This document shows positions 41,002 through 53,100 of a DNA stretch of 64,000 bases, piece by piece. The notes under the pieces were generated by a model. That model did no database searches and was not told the origin of the DNA. It saw only the letters and a list, made by a program, of their open reading frames with translations. A program made the position numbers and the translations under genes. The DNA lies in assembly GCF_017592395.1 (NCBI RefSeq), contig NZ_JAGFOU010000016.1, positions 1-64,000 of the forward strand, in the 5' to 3' direction. Positions within the stretch are counted from its first letter, which is position 1. Each line of letters begins with the position of its first letter. Source of the stretch: Actinomyces bowdenii. Lineage in GTDB: Bacteria > Actinomycetota > Actinomycetes > Actinomycetales > Actinomycetaceae.

Positions 41002-42246
41002 ATGGATGGGGTGGAGGCTTCAGTGCGCGAGTTGACCGATATCGATCTTGCCGGCCGCGAGGCGCTGGCCCTCATGGGCCTGGCGGCGGGGCAGCCGCAG
41101 GCCGAGCTGCGCCGCCTCCTGGCCGAGGACCTGCCCGCGATGACCGTGCTCGGCACCGGACCGCGGGGGCGCCCCACCTCCCTCGCCGCTGCTGCCATCG
41201 AGGGGGAGAGGGTCGTCCTGGAGTACATCGCCGTCGATGAGGCGCAGCGCGGTCGGGGAAGGGGCCGCGAGCTGGTGGACCGCCTGGCCCTGCTGGGCTC
41301 CAGCATTGTGGCCGAGACGGACGGCGACGCCCTCGGCTTCTACCGCGCCCTCGGGTTCCAGGCGGCGCCGGCGCCCCCGGATCCGCGCTGGCCCGGCGTC
41401 CCCCGCTTCCGCTGCGAGCGCGCCGAGCCCGGGCCCGCGCTCATCGAGCGCTGGGAGCGCGCGCACCGGGCGGCGCGCATGGTCGGCTGGGACTTCTCCT
41501 CCCTGTCCGGGCGGATGACCATGGGCAGCGCGCCCTGGGACTTCGAGGCCGAGTGCCTGGAGGCCCTGCGCACCCTGGCCGCCCGGGCCCTGGAGGGCCG
41601 GGAGGCCCGCCGGCCACGAGTCCTGGACATGGGCACCGGTGGCGGCGAGCGCCTGGCCGGGCTCCTCGCGCAGCTCGGCGATGACCAGCGCCGGGCCCTG
41701 GAGGTCCTGGCCACCGAGGGCTGGCAGGACAACCTTCCGGTGGCCCGCGATCGCCTGGGCGGACTGGAGCCCGCGGTCGAGGTCCTCGCCCATGATGCCG
41801 ATGGTCCCGACCCCCTGCCGGTGCCCGAGGCCACCATCGACCTGGTGATGAACCGCCACGAGGCCCTCGTCCCCGCCGATGCGGCCAGGGTGCTGCGGCC
41901 AGGCGGCCTGCTCCTGACCCAGCAGGTCGACGGCACCGAGGTCCCCGAGGCCCACCGGTGGTTCGCCACTGAGCCGCTGTTCCCCGAGGTGCGCCCTGGC
42001 ATCGTCGCCGAGCGCTGCCGGCAGGCGGGTCTGGTGGTTGAGGACTGCGAGGCCTGGGAGGGCCCTCTGGAGCTGGCCGATGTTGAGGCCCTCGTGGAGT
42101 ACTGGGGCTACGTGCCCTGGGACGTCCCCGAGGACTTCAGCGTGTGCGGCTATGCCACCACCCTGGCCCGGATTCACCGCGAGAGCGGGGGCGGGCCGGT
42201 GCGCCTGACCGCCCGGCGCTTCCGGCTGCGGGCGCGACGTCCCTGA
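41002..42246 (+). CDS. GNAT acetyltransferase fused to SAM-dependent methyltransferase
   Basis: 414 residues. The N-terminal ~140 residues are GNAT-like: VLEYIAVDEAQRGRGRGREL is the acetyl-CoA-binding Q/R-x-x-G-x-G/R stretch, and DALGFYRALGFQ the usual last strand-helix. From ~150 a class I methyltransferase follows: RVLDMGTGGGERLAGL (SAM motif I), IDLVMNRHEALVPADAARVL and RPGGLLLTQQVDG (motif IV/post-motif). The methyltransferase half is of the family found alone in many actinobacteria. The combination in one chain suggests two modifications of one substrate, but no substrate can be named. Start at ATG 41002, shortly after an iron box. Confidence 0.75.
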   Translation: MDGVEASVRELTDIDLAGREALALMGLAAGQPQAELRRLLAEDLPAMTVLGTGPRGRPTSLAAAAIEGERVVLEYIAVDEAQRGRGRGRELVDRLALLGSSIVAETDGDALGFYRALGFQAAPAPPDPRWPGVPRFRCERAEPGPALIERWERAHRAARMVGWDFSSLSGRMTMGSAPWDFEAECLEALRTLAARALEGREARRPRVLDMGTGGGERLAGLLAQLGDDQRRALEVLATEGWQDNLPVARDRLGGLEPAVEVLAHDADGPDPLPVPEATIDLVMNRHEALVPADAARVLRPGGLLLTQQVDGTEVPEAHRWFATEPLFPEVRPGIVAERCRQAGLVVEDCEAWEGPLELADVEALVEYWGYVPWDVPEDFSVCGYATTLARIHRESGGGPVRLTARRFRLRARRP

Positions 42247-42306
42247 GGGGCGCGGGGCCCGCCCGCGCAGGGCGCTCCCGACAGCGGCTCCCGACAGCGG
42301 CCCGGA

Positions 42307-42428
42307 GTGTCCAGATCCCTGACAAAGGTGAGCGCGCGCGATCTGCGCGGTCATAGCACCCTTGGGATTCCGCGGTTCCTCATCGGCAGGTGCTCCCGGT
42401 CAGGGCCCTTTGTCAGGGATTCGGACAC
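42307..42428. repeat. Long imperfect inverted repeat in intergenic region
   Basis: A 22-bp arm at 42307-42328 (GTGTCC...ACAAAGG) matches the reverse complement of 42407-42428 at 20 of 22 positions, with a 78-bp spacer. Just upstream, GCTCCCGACAGCG is tandemly repeated twice (about 42269-42300). The structure lies between two methyltransferase genes and resembles the ends of a miniature transposable element or a paired regulator site. Confidence 0.55.
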
Positions 42429-42491
42429 CGGCCGCCCTGTCAGGCCGCTTCCCGCCGTGGTGCCGGGCAGGTGACCCGTTAGGCTCCCCCC

Positions 42492-43241
42492 ATGACGACC
42501 TCACGCGCCGCGCACTGGGAGGCGCGCTACGCCTCCGTGGATCGCCTGTGGTCCGGCCATCCCAACGATTGGCTGCCGGAGCTCGCCGGGGCCTGGGAGC
42601 CGGGGGCCGGCCTCGACATCGGCTGCGGGGAGGGCGCCGACGCCCTGTGGCTGGCCGAGCGCGGATGGCGGGTCACCGCGGTGGACCTGTCGGCCACCGC
42701 CATCGCCCGCCTGCGCCAGGAGGCTGCCCGCCGGGGCCTGGACCAGAGGATCAGCGCCCTGGCCCAGGACGGGGGCCAGGGCCTGCCCGAGGGCCCCTTC
42801 GACCTGGTCACCTGCTTCTACGTCCACGGCGGGCCCGAGGAGGGCGGCCTGCGCCTGGGCGACCTGCTGGCCGACGCCGCCGGGCGTGTGGCCCCCGGCG
42901 GTCATCTCCTGGTGGCGGTGCACGCCATCAACCCGCCCTGGCACACCCACCATGCCCGCACCTACACCGCCGCTGAGCTCCTGGAGGAGATCGGCGAGGC
43001 CACCGCGGGCTGGCAGGCGGTGGTGGCTGAGGAGCGCTGGCGCGAGGCCGCCGGACCGCAGGGCCAGACCGGCCGCCGCGCCGATGCCGTGCTCTGCCTG
43101 CGCCGGCCGGGGGCCCAGCCTGCGGGGGAGAGGGGATCGGCGCCGCGGGCAGCGAGTGTCGAGCCGGCGGCCTCAGCGGAGCCGGCGGTTGTGGACCACC
43201 CGAGGGAGTCAGCGGAAGTGGCCGCGTCGGGGCCGGCATGA
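42492..43241 (+). CDS. Class I SAM-dependent methyltransferase (TehB-like)
   Basis: 249 residues. The opening HWEARYASVDRLWSGHPNDW is typical of the thiopurine/TehB-like group; LDIGCGEGADALWLAERGW is the SAM-binding motif I, VTAVDLSATAIARL motif II and FDLVTCFYVHG motif IV. After ~205 residues the sequence becomes a disordered Ala/Glu/Pro-rich tail that reaches the overlapping next gene. The substrate is unknown; relatives confer resistance to toxic oxyanions. Confidence 0.8.
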   Translation: MTTSRAAHWEARYASVDRLWSGHPNDWLPELAGAWEPGAGLDIGCGEGADALWLAERGWRVTAVDLSATAIARLRQEAARRGLDQRISALAQDGGQGLPEGPFDLVTCFYVHGGPEEGGLRLGDLLADAAGRVAPGGHLLVAVHAINPPWHTHHARTYTAAELLEEIGEATAGWQAVVAEERWREAAGPQGQTGRRADAVLCLRRPGAQPAGERGSAPRAASVEPAASAEPAVVDHPRESAEVAASGPA

Positions 43242-44107
43242 GCAACGGGCAAGCCGGTGGCCCGCCCGGCGATGAGCTCTCCTCGGAGCGCGCAGGTCGC
43301 GGGCGCGCCGAGCCGCCGGAGGCGCGGACCCACCCCTCGGCGGGGTCTGAGCCCGCTGGGACCGCTCAGCCCGCTGGTGGGCGGCCGCGCACGGGTGCCA
43401 GCGGCGCCGGGGACCCGGCGGGCATGGGCGGCGGTGGCATCGCGACCAGCATCGACGACGAGGACGTCCCCGCCTGGCTCGCCGAGATTGTCGTCATGGC
43501 CGAGCATGTGCGGGCCATGCTGCGTCTTGAGGGCCCCCTCATCGTGGGCGGACTCCTGGCGCTCCTGGCTGCCGGCTGGGCGGGCGTTCCCGCCCTTCCG
43601 TGGCTTGCTGCTGTCTGCTCGCTGGGCGCCGGGCACATCGCGCTGCGCCACGCCCACGGCCCGCGGGGCGCCCGCCTGCGCCCCGGCGCCTGGGCGGGCC
43701 TGGTGCTCCTGGTCCTGGACCTGGCCCTCACGCCCTGGGCCCTGGCCCTGGCCCTGGGCCTGCGCCTGGGCGGGGCACCCCAGCCTCTGCTGCACGCCGC
43801 CGCCTGTGCCGCTGCCGGTGCCCTCGTGGGGGCGGGGGCGCTGGCAGCCGGGCTCCTCGTCCCGGCCCGCCGCCCCACCGGTGCCGGGGCGGCCGGCTGT
43901 GAGGCGGCGCCCGCCGGGACCAGTGCCCTGGGGCCGGTGACGGCGGCGGTCGTGATCATGCTGATGGCGGTCCTGCTCTGGTCCCTCGCGGTGAACCTGA
44001 GCTGGTGGTGGGCAGGGGCGGTGGCCGTGGCCGCGGAGGCCGGCAGCCTGATCGTCCTGCGCCTGGGCGCCTGGGCCGAGGCCCGCAGGCGGCGCCCAGG
44101 CGGCTGA
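43238..44107 (+). CDS. Integral membrane protein of unknown function
   Basis: 289 residues, starting in the stop of the preceding methyltransferase (ATGA), so the two are co-translated. The first ~85 residues are soluble, Gly/Pro-rich and end in an acidic patch (SIDDEDVPAW). The rest holds six or seven membrane segments rich in Ala, Leu and Gly. No catalytic motif is visible. It may only be an actinobacterium-specific membrane protein. Confidence 0.65.
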   Translation: MSNGQAGGPPGDELSSERAGRGRAEPPEARTHPSAGSEPAGTAQPAGGRPRTGASGAGDPAGMGGGGIATSIDDEDVPAWLAEIVVMAEHVRAMLRLEGPLIVGGLLALLAAGWAGVPALPWLAAVCSLGAGHIALRHAHGPRGARLRPGAWAGLVLLVLDLALTPWALALALGLRLGGAPQPLLHAAACAAAGALVGAGALAAGLLVPARRPTGAGAAGCEAAPAGTSALGPVTAAVVIMLMAVLLWSLAVNLSWWWAGAVAVAAEAGSLIVLRLGAWAEARRRRPGG

Positions 44108-44132
44108 GGGCGGTGCCGGGGCCGCCTCAGCC
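44102..44132. terminator. Hairpin between convergent genes
   Basis: GGCTGAGGGCGG (44102-44113) pairs with CCGCCTCAGCC (44122-44132) with one bulged G and an 8-nt loop, spanning the stop codons of the membrane-protein gene and of the convergent NmrA-like gene. Confidence 0.55.
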
Positions 44133-44771
44133 GGCAGTGATCCCCTCGGAGGCCACGGTCCAGCGGATGCCGCGGTGGGCGTCGGTCTCGGCCTCGTCGA
44201 CCAGTGCCACAGCCATGTCCTCTGCTGAGACCCGCTGGCCGGCGGGGGAGTCCGTGGCCTGGGCGTACTCCCCGGTGCGCTGGCCGGGTGCGATGAGGGG
44301 CGAGGGGGCCACCATGGACCAGGCGAGGGCGGGGCCGGCGGCCCGGTAGAGCTCGAGGATCTGGGCGTAGGCGTTGGCCTCGGGGTAGAACTTCTGGGGG
44401 AAGCCGGGAGCGTCCTTGATGAGCAGGCCCGAGCCCGGCTCGGTCTCCAGCGCCCCGGCGCCGCCGACCACGACCAGGCGGCCCACGGGGTCGGCGCTCA
44501 GGGAGTCCACCAGGGCCCGGTGCTCCTCGATGGTGGGCTCCACGGGGCCCCCGCTGCGGTCCGGGGAGGTGGTGATGATGACGACGTCGTGGTCGGCCAG
44601 CAGCTGGCGCACCCCCTCGGTGTCGGACAGCGGCACGACGGCATTCGTGGTGGCGGCCTCAACCGGCCGGCCCGAGCGGGTGGCGCTGGTGACCTCGTGC
44701 CCGCGGGCGGCCGCCTCGGCCACGACGCGCGATCCGATCATCCCGGTCCCACCGATGACTGCGATCCTCAT
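44127..44771 (-). CDS. NAD(P)-binding NmrA/SDR-like protein
   Basis: 214 residues with an N-terminal Rossmann motif IAVIGGTGMIGSRV and the atypical SDR pattern of NAD(P)H-binding proteins (VIITTSPDRSGG, GRLVVVGGAGALE). These proteins are quinone/flavin reductases or redox sensors. The ATG at 44771 follows GGAGGA. It is divergent from an HxlR regulator, a frequent pairing in which the regulator controls the oxidoreductase in response to electrophiles. Confidence 0.85.
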   Translation of the reverse strand: MRIAVIGGTGMIGSRVVAEAAARGHEVTSATRSGRPVEAATTNAVVPLSDTEGVRQLLADHDVVIITTSPDRSGGPVEPTIEEHRALVDSLSADPVGRLVVVGGAGALETEPGSGLLIKDAPGFPQKFYPEANAYAQILELYRAAGPALAWSMVAPSPLIAPGQRTGEYAQATDSPAGQRVSAEDMAVALVDEAETDAHRGIRWTVASEGITAG

Positions 44772-44833
44772 GATTCCTCCTGTGCGGTTGGATTGCGGCC
44801 CGGGAGTGGGCCGCAATCCGTACGGTATGCTTT

Positions 44834-44848
44834 AGGTATCGAGTACCT
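44834..44848. promoter_or_regulatory. Candidate HxlR operator
   Basis: AGGTATCGAGTACCT is an inverted repeat (AGGTA/TACCT, 5-bp centre) embedded in a further GTATC...GATAC dyad (44836-44856), in the AT-rich gap between the divergent NmrA-like and HxlR genes. Confidence 0.55.
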
Positions 44849-44869
44849 CAAGGATACTAAGGAGTGATT

Positions 44870-45400
44870 GTGACCGACCTCCACCATCCCACGCCCGCCT
44901 CGGCGCCCGAGCCGCCTGCACGGAGGCCGGCTGCGGAGATCACCGCGCCCTCCTCCGGTGCGGAGCGCCCGGAGGGCTCGCTCATCGATTTCGATGTCAT
45001 GTCCCCGCGGTGCCCCTCGCGCACGGTGCTGCGCCACGTCGTGGATCGATGGACGCCCCTGGTCGTCACCGCCCTGGAGGAGGGGCCGCTGCGCTTCACC
45101 GAGATCCGGCGCCGGGTTGGCGGGGTGACTCCCAAGGTCCTCACCCAGACCCTGCGGTCCATGGAGCGCGACGGCCTGGTCACGCGCTCGCAGGCCGGGG
45201 GCGTGCCGCCGCGCGTCGACTACGACCTGACACCGCTGGGCCTGAGCCTCAGGGCGCCGGTGGCCGCTCTGCGCCAGTGGGCGCAGCAGCATGCCGAGCA
45301 GGTCCTGGGGGCCCGCGAGGCCTACGACACCGCACGGCCTGCGGTGGGTCAGGCCGCGGAGCCGCACCTGCAGCTCCCCGTGGGGGCACCTGCCGATTGA
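44870..45400 (+). CDS. HxlR-family winged-helix regulator
   Basis: 176 residues. After a ~40-residue disordered N-terminus comes the HxlR core: CPSRTVLRHVVDRWTPLVVT, LRFTEIRRRVGGVTPKVLTQ, LRSMERDGLV and VDYDLTPLGLSL, with the conserved N-terminal Cys (C50-like) that senses electrophiles or oxidants in this family. GTG 44870 is preferred because AAGGAG lies 5 nt before it; another GTG at 44864 overlaps that site. Confidence 0.87.
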   Translation: MTDLHHPTPASAPEPPARRPAAEITAPSSGAERPEGSLIDFDVMSPRCPSRTVLRHVVDRWTPLVVTALEEGPLRFTEIRRRVGGVTPKVLTQTLRSMERDGLVTRSQAGGVPPRVDYDLTPLGLSLRAPVAALRQWAQQHAEQVLGAREAYDTARPAVGQAAEPHLQLPVGAPAD

Positions 45401-45491
45401 GACGCGGGGCCCGGGCGGAGGGCCGTCACCGACCGCGCCCGGGCTCTCAAGCAGATCGTCGCGCCGACATGGCCTGGACGCCAGCCGTCGC

Positions 45492-45525
45492 CGGGTGGGC
45501 GGGCCCGCACGGGCACGCCCACCCG
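45492..45525. terminator. Hairpin between convergent regulator and ATPase genes
   Basis: CGGGTGGGCG (45492-45501) pairs perfectly with CGCCCACCCG (45516-45525), loop 14 nt, just beyond the end of the leftward cation ATPase gene and ~90 nt after the HxlR stop. Confidence 0.6.
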
Positions 45526-45533
45526 CGGGGAGC

Positions 45534-48392
<2,859 letters not shown>

Positions 48393-48472
48393 GGCCCCAT
48401 CACATCAGAGGCGGGCGGGCTCGTGCGAGGGCTTTCTCCCCTGGCGTCTGTGGGATCGGCCGCATCCGCCTG

Positions 48473-48555
48473 TTGCACATCTTCGGCGGCGGGCTGGACG
48501 GGATCATGCGGGAAGGTCGGGATCGGAGGCCTGTGGGGGCGGTGAAGATGTGCAA
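48473..48555. repeat. 83-bp repeat with terminal inverted repeats, copy 1
   Basis: Begins TTGCACATCTTC and ends with its exact complement GAAGATGTGCAA (12-bp terminal inverted repeats). Inside lies a shared stretch starting GGCGGCGGGCTGGACGGGAT. It can fold into one hairpin as RNA or single-stranded DNA. Confidence 0.8.
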
Positions 48556-48566
48556 CGCGAGGGCCG

Positions 48567-48649
48567 CTGCACATCTTCGGCGGCGGGCTGGACGGGATCA
48601 TGCGGGAAGGTGGGGATCGGAGGCCGGTCGGGGTGGTGAAGATGTGCAA
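48567..48649. repeat. 83-bp repeat with terminal inverted repeats, copy 2
   Basis: The same length and about 90% identical to copy 1, separated from it by 11 bp; the left end is CTGCACATCTTC, one base off the perfect arm. The flank to the right (CGGGGCCGGGGTGGGG and on) recurs beside the partial copy at 49902. Confidence 0.8.
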
Positions 48650-49901
48650 CGGGGCCGGGGTGGGGCGCTCCTGGCCGGTGATGAACGGCGGTGAGGGCAC
48701 CACGCCGGAGGGAAGATGGTTGCGTGGTCCTGCTCGACAGCGTGTATCCCCGGTTATACGCACTCCTTCGAGAACCTTCATGGAGGTCCTTCCGTGTCCT
48801 TGCGAACCCGCCCGCGGATCAGCAGGTAGGCCCATCCGTTTCACCTGCGGGCACGTCTGCGCAGCCTGAAGTCCTCGTGGGCGCCGATACCGCGCAGGCG
48901 CTCACGAGCATGGGTCGCACCGCGGAGCTGGTGACACCCGCCTGGGTGGAGGGCCCGAGCGCTGCGAACAGTCAGCACGGTCCCTTCGAGTCCGCGATGG
49001 TATCGCTGCCGTCCAGCTGCCGGGACGGTGCCGTGGATAGCTGGGAGCGCCGCATCCTCCTTCCCGAGATCAGCCTTGATGAGGCGAAGGCGGCAGATAT
49101 GCAGCAGAGGTCAGGCACGGCTCCGTCAGACGACGTCGACTTCGAGATCGCTGCGATCGGTCGACAATCCAGACCACCAGGATCCGGCTCGCAGACAGCG
49201 CCAATGCCTGATGCGAGCAGCCCTGGCGGGGGGCGGCGTGACCACCAGGACCCTGACCACCTGGGCGCGTGATCGCGCCCCCGATGCCAGGAGCGCCGAT
49301 CTGTCGGTTGCCGCCGGTCAACCGGCGTCCTTCTTCGCACGCCCTGCTTCGACGACGATGAGCCGGGCAGCGCCTTGCGCTACGAGCGGTCCCGACTACC
49401 CAGGCGCTCGTCGCCCACCTGCGCACTTGCGCCTGGTTCCCTGATACCTACTTGCTTGCCTCCCGCATGGAGCGCACAGTGCGGTTTCTCATGGGGGACC
49501 GATTCACTGCAGAATCACCTTCTGCGGCGGACCGGCTACCGTTGAGTCCGACAGGAGCATTGGATCAGCCCCAAGGCGGTTCCAGGTCGGGGCGCCCTTC
49601 AGGTGGATGTGGCAGGCCGACGAAGTTGCCCTGTCTCGCGAAGGCGCTGGCTTCCGTGGGCGGTCGAAATAGTAGCAGAACATCCCGGCTCGAAGAATGC
49701 CCAGCCAGAAGGCTATGAATCTCCTCGAGACGAACTAGGATGAGGGTGGTTCTGGCTGCTGAGTGGATGGAGTGTGCTGATGGTGCGGTGGGGTTCTCAT
49801 GGTCATGGTGATGGGGCTGGCGGGGCGACCGCGGCGGATGAGGGATTCGGTGGTTCGGGTCGTCGGTGGGGTCGTCGTGTGCTGAGGTTGATGGGGGCGG
49901 T

Positions 49902-49955
49902 GAAGATGTGCAACGGGGCCGGGGTGGGGTGCTCTTGGGCGGCATTCAACGGTGG
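49902..49955. repeat. Partial third copy of the 83-bp repeat end and its flank
   Basis: GAAGATGTGCAA (49902-49913) preceded by GGGGGCGGT as in copy 1, then a flank resembling the 45 bases after copy 2 (GGGGCCGGGGTGGGG, then a diverged ACGGTGGTG-like end). The left part of the element is missing. Another isolated end motif, TTGCACATCTTC, lies at about 19744 between copZ and copA. Confidence 0.65.
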
Positions 49956-49956
49956 T

Positions 49957-50115
49957 GGGGGGGGGGGGGGCCGGGCCCCCCCCCCCCCCCCAGGCTAAAC
50001 GCGTCGGCCGCGGGTGGGGCCAGGCCCGGCGGGGCCCCGGGGGCCGGGGGGCGGGGGGGGGGGGGGGGGGCGGGGGGGGGGGGCGGGCGGGGGGGGGGGG
50101 CGGGGGCGGGCCGGG
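49957..50115. other. G/C homopolymer tracts, probable sequence artefact
   Basis: Fourteen G, then CC, GGG and seventeen C (49957-49992), followed after ~45 bases by long G runs broken by single C (50045-50105). They lie just past the stop of the leftward PEPCK gene, where a GC-rich terminator hairpin would be expected. A very similar tract occurs at 58288-58356. Real DNA of this kind is unusual; low-quality base calls at a hard-to-read hairpin are likely. Confidence 0.6.
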
Positions 50116-50143
50116 CCCCACCACCGTCTCGATCGATCCTGGC

Positions 50144-53100
50144 TCAGCCCAGGGAGGGCTCCAGGCCGAGGGTGCCCACCAGGTGCTCGCGGTAGGCCGG
50201 GGAGGTCACCTCGTCCAGCCAGGCGCGGGCCTCGGCCAGGCGCCCCTCGGTGTCCAGGCGGGCGGCGACCTCCTCGTTGTTCTCCGCGGTGGAGAAGCGG
50301 GTGAGGTCCTCGATGGCCTGGCGGGCCTGGCGGGTGTCGCGGGCCACCTTGGCATCCAGGCGGTCGGCGTACCAGTCCGAGGCGAGGATGGCGTCGCGCT
50401 CGAACAGGGCCCGGAACTCGGGGCTGGCCAGCGTCCAGCCCTCGCGGCTGGTGCCGTCGATCATGATCTCCAGCAGGGCGCGCAGCGGCGGCACCGCCCA
50501 CTCGATGGATCCGTCGGCCCGGTAGTGCTCGGCCACCACCTTGTGGGTGGTGACGATGACCTCCACCGAGTCGGCGAAGACGGCCGGGTCCTGCAGCTCG
50601 GGGCACAGCATCTCCTCGGTGAAGACCACGTCGGGGTGCAGGAAGATGCGCCCGAAGAAGGTCGAGGCGAAGGCCTGGTTCATGCGGTAGCCCAGGCGCG
50701 AGGCCTCAATCGTGCGGCCCTCGTGGGTGAAGTCCTCCATCCGCTCCAGGAACCCGTGCTCGATGAGGGCCCCGGCGTCGCGCTCCTCGGCGCTCATGCG
50801 CGAGAAGATCTCGGGGATGAGCAGCGAGATGTCGTGGGCGACCTTCACCTTGGGGCCGATGTATCCCGCGGAGGACAGCCAGCCGTCGTAGCCGCCCAGG
50901 GCGTAGGACAGCAGGGCCGCGTTGAGGTCGTAGATGGCGGGCAGGGCGTTGAAGGGCGCCTTGGTCAGGGCCCCCTCGCTGCCCGCGCCCGTGGTCGAGG
51001 GCGACTTGCCGGTCATGGAGGAGATGAACTCCATGAACAGCTCGGGCAGCTCCATGTAGTGCAGGGGGTTGTAGGCGCACAGGGCCGGCACACCCTCCTC
51101 CGGCGGGTTGTTGCGGCGCCCGGCGGCGACGACGTCGACGTAGTGGCGCAGCGGCTCGGCCAGGGGCAGCCCGTGGTACAGGTGCGTGGACAGCTCGGCC
51201 AGGGCCGCCTCCTGGGGGCGGGCCAGGTCGGGGCGCACCTGGAGGTAGCGGGGGTTCTTCGAGCGCTTGCCGTCCACCAGGCGCGGGTCGGCCGAGGAGA
51301 CCCAGTAGACCTCCTCGTCGTCCTGCTGGGCCGCGCGGCGCACCAGGTCCTGCATGGGGGCCGTGAACTGCGACAGGCCGGGGGCGTCGTCGAGCATGCG
51401 GCGGGCATCGGCGGGGGTCAGGGGCTCGAAGTTGGACACGAAGATGCCCTCGGGCCCCGGGGCGGCCATATCCGCCTCGGTCTGCTTGTCGTAGCCGCGC
51501 ACGATGGCGTCGTCGGGCCGCTGGAAGAGCAGGCGCTCGCAGTTGGCGACGAACTTGCGCGAGGCGCTGGCGCCGGCGGTGGAGCGCAGGCCGCCGGGAA
51601 CGGTGATGGAGGCGGTGATGTCGTCCTCGGTCTGGACCTTGGCGGCGGGGGAGAAGTCGGGGCGCAGGGACAGCAGGCGCCAGGAGCCGTCGGCCTCGAA
51701 GCCCACGCGCAGCATGTTGACCTTGACGACCTCCCCATCCAGGCGCAGGGAGTTGCCCTGGCGCCCGTTGATGAGCCCCACCGAGAAGTGGTGGCGCCAC
51801 TGCTGCCCCCAGTCGGGCTGGTAGTAGCGCTTGACGGTGAAGACGAGCTCCTTGATGTGGGCGGGGATCCGGCCCAGGAAGGCGTTGTGGTCCTCGCTGA
51901 AGGCCGAGGAGGGGGTGAACAGCTTGATGACGCTGCCCAGGGAGCGCTCGGCGGACAGGATGGGCCGGTGGTCCTTGCCGTTGGCCTGCGGATCGGCGAA
52001 GCGCTGGGAGTAGTCGCGGTCCAGGAGTGCCTGGACGGCGTCGAGATCGGCCTCCACGTCTCCGATGTAGGCCTCGCCGAAGACGAAGGCGTCCAGCAGC
52101 GACTTGGAGATCTCCGACTTGCCCCCGCCCGATACGGTGGCCGGCTTGTGGGCGTGGGTGGCCCAGGGGGCGGTGCCCACCAGGTGCCACTGCTTGGGGT
52201 CGCCCTCGCGGTGCTTGGCGTGGACGCGGTAGCCCGAGGGGGTGATGTAGGTGGTGCCCACCAGCAGGGGGATGGAAGCGGTGGCGCCGTCGGGCCGGGG
52301 CCAGGTGACGGTCTGGGTGCGCATGGAGTAGTGGGCGCCGCCGGGGACGATGATGATGCTCCCATCGGAGGGGTCCACGGCGTGCCCCTCGGGCCGGGCC
52401 TGGAAGCGGCCGCCGCTGAGCTCGATGACCCCGGCCACGGTGGCCTCGGCGGGGGTGTGCTTCTCGGTGTACTCCTGGCCCAGGTTGTAGCGGGGGAAGG
52501 CGATGGCGCCGCCGGCGTGCTCCTCCTCCACGCAGCCGAAGAGGTTGGCCGAGTACCCGATCTGGGTCTTGACCTCCTTCTTGCAGTAGCCGAAGTAGTT
52601 GTCCGCGATGATGGTGACGATGACGCCGCGCTCGTCGCGGGCGCAGCACTTGAAGGCCTGGCCGCCGTTGTACAGCTCGCCCTCGTCCCGGTAGCACATG
52701 CCGTCGCGGCGCTGGCGCTCGGTGGCCTCCTCCCAGCGGGGCAGGCCCAGCTCCTTCTTGGTGACCCGGGTCAGGTGCGGGGCCAGGATGACGCAGCCGG
52801 TGTGCCCGGTCCAGGACTCGGGGGCCAGGGAGGAGTCGTTCTCCGGCAGGTAGGGGTCGCCGGCATTGCCGAAGATGCCCTCGACGAAGTCGAGGTTGGA
52901 GACCAGGCCGCCGGGGGCGATGAAGCGGGTCTCCATCGTGCGCTGGGCGGAGAATCCGGGCACCTCGGGGACGACGACGGGGCGCAGCAGCAGGGAGACC
53001 CAGGCGCGGGCGGGGTTGTCCTGGTGGGCGCTCCAGGGCAGGGTCAGGAGGCTGTCGGGGGCCTCGACGGCGCGGGCCAGCAGCTGGGCGAAGGCGTCGC

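Larger units (their letters stand above)
48393..50143. other. Repeat-rich region without a convincing gene
   Basis: About 1.75 kb between the cation ATPase and the PEPCK gene. Short open frames exist on both strands, the longest ~193 codons at 48691-49272, but they lack recognisable motifs, start sites and consistent third-position GC, and none resembles a known family. The region contains two 83-bp repeats, part of a third, and G/C homopolymer runs. It may be a decayed gene remnant. Confidence 0.5.

Noticed and set aside
48473-48649. CRISPR-like short repeats
   Set aside because: Only two complete units, each with inverted ends, and no short uniform repeats with unique spacers; a palindromic element family fits better.
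48691-49272. 193-codon rightward frame in the repeat region
   Set aside because: No motif, no convincing ribosome site and mixed composition; it begins inside repeat flank sequence. I considered a decayed toxin-antitoxin pair but found no recognisable PIN or antitoxin motif.
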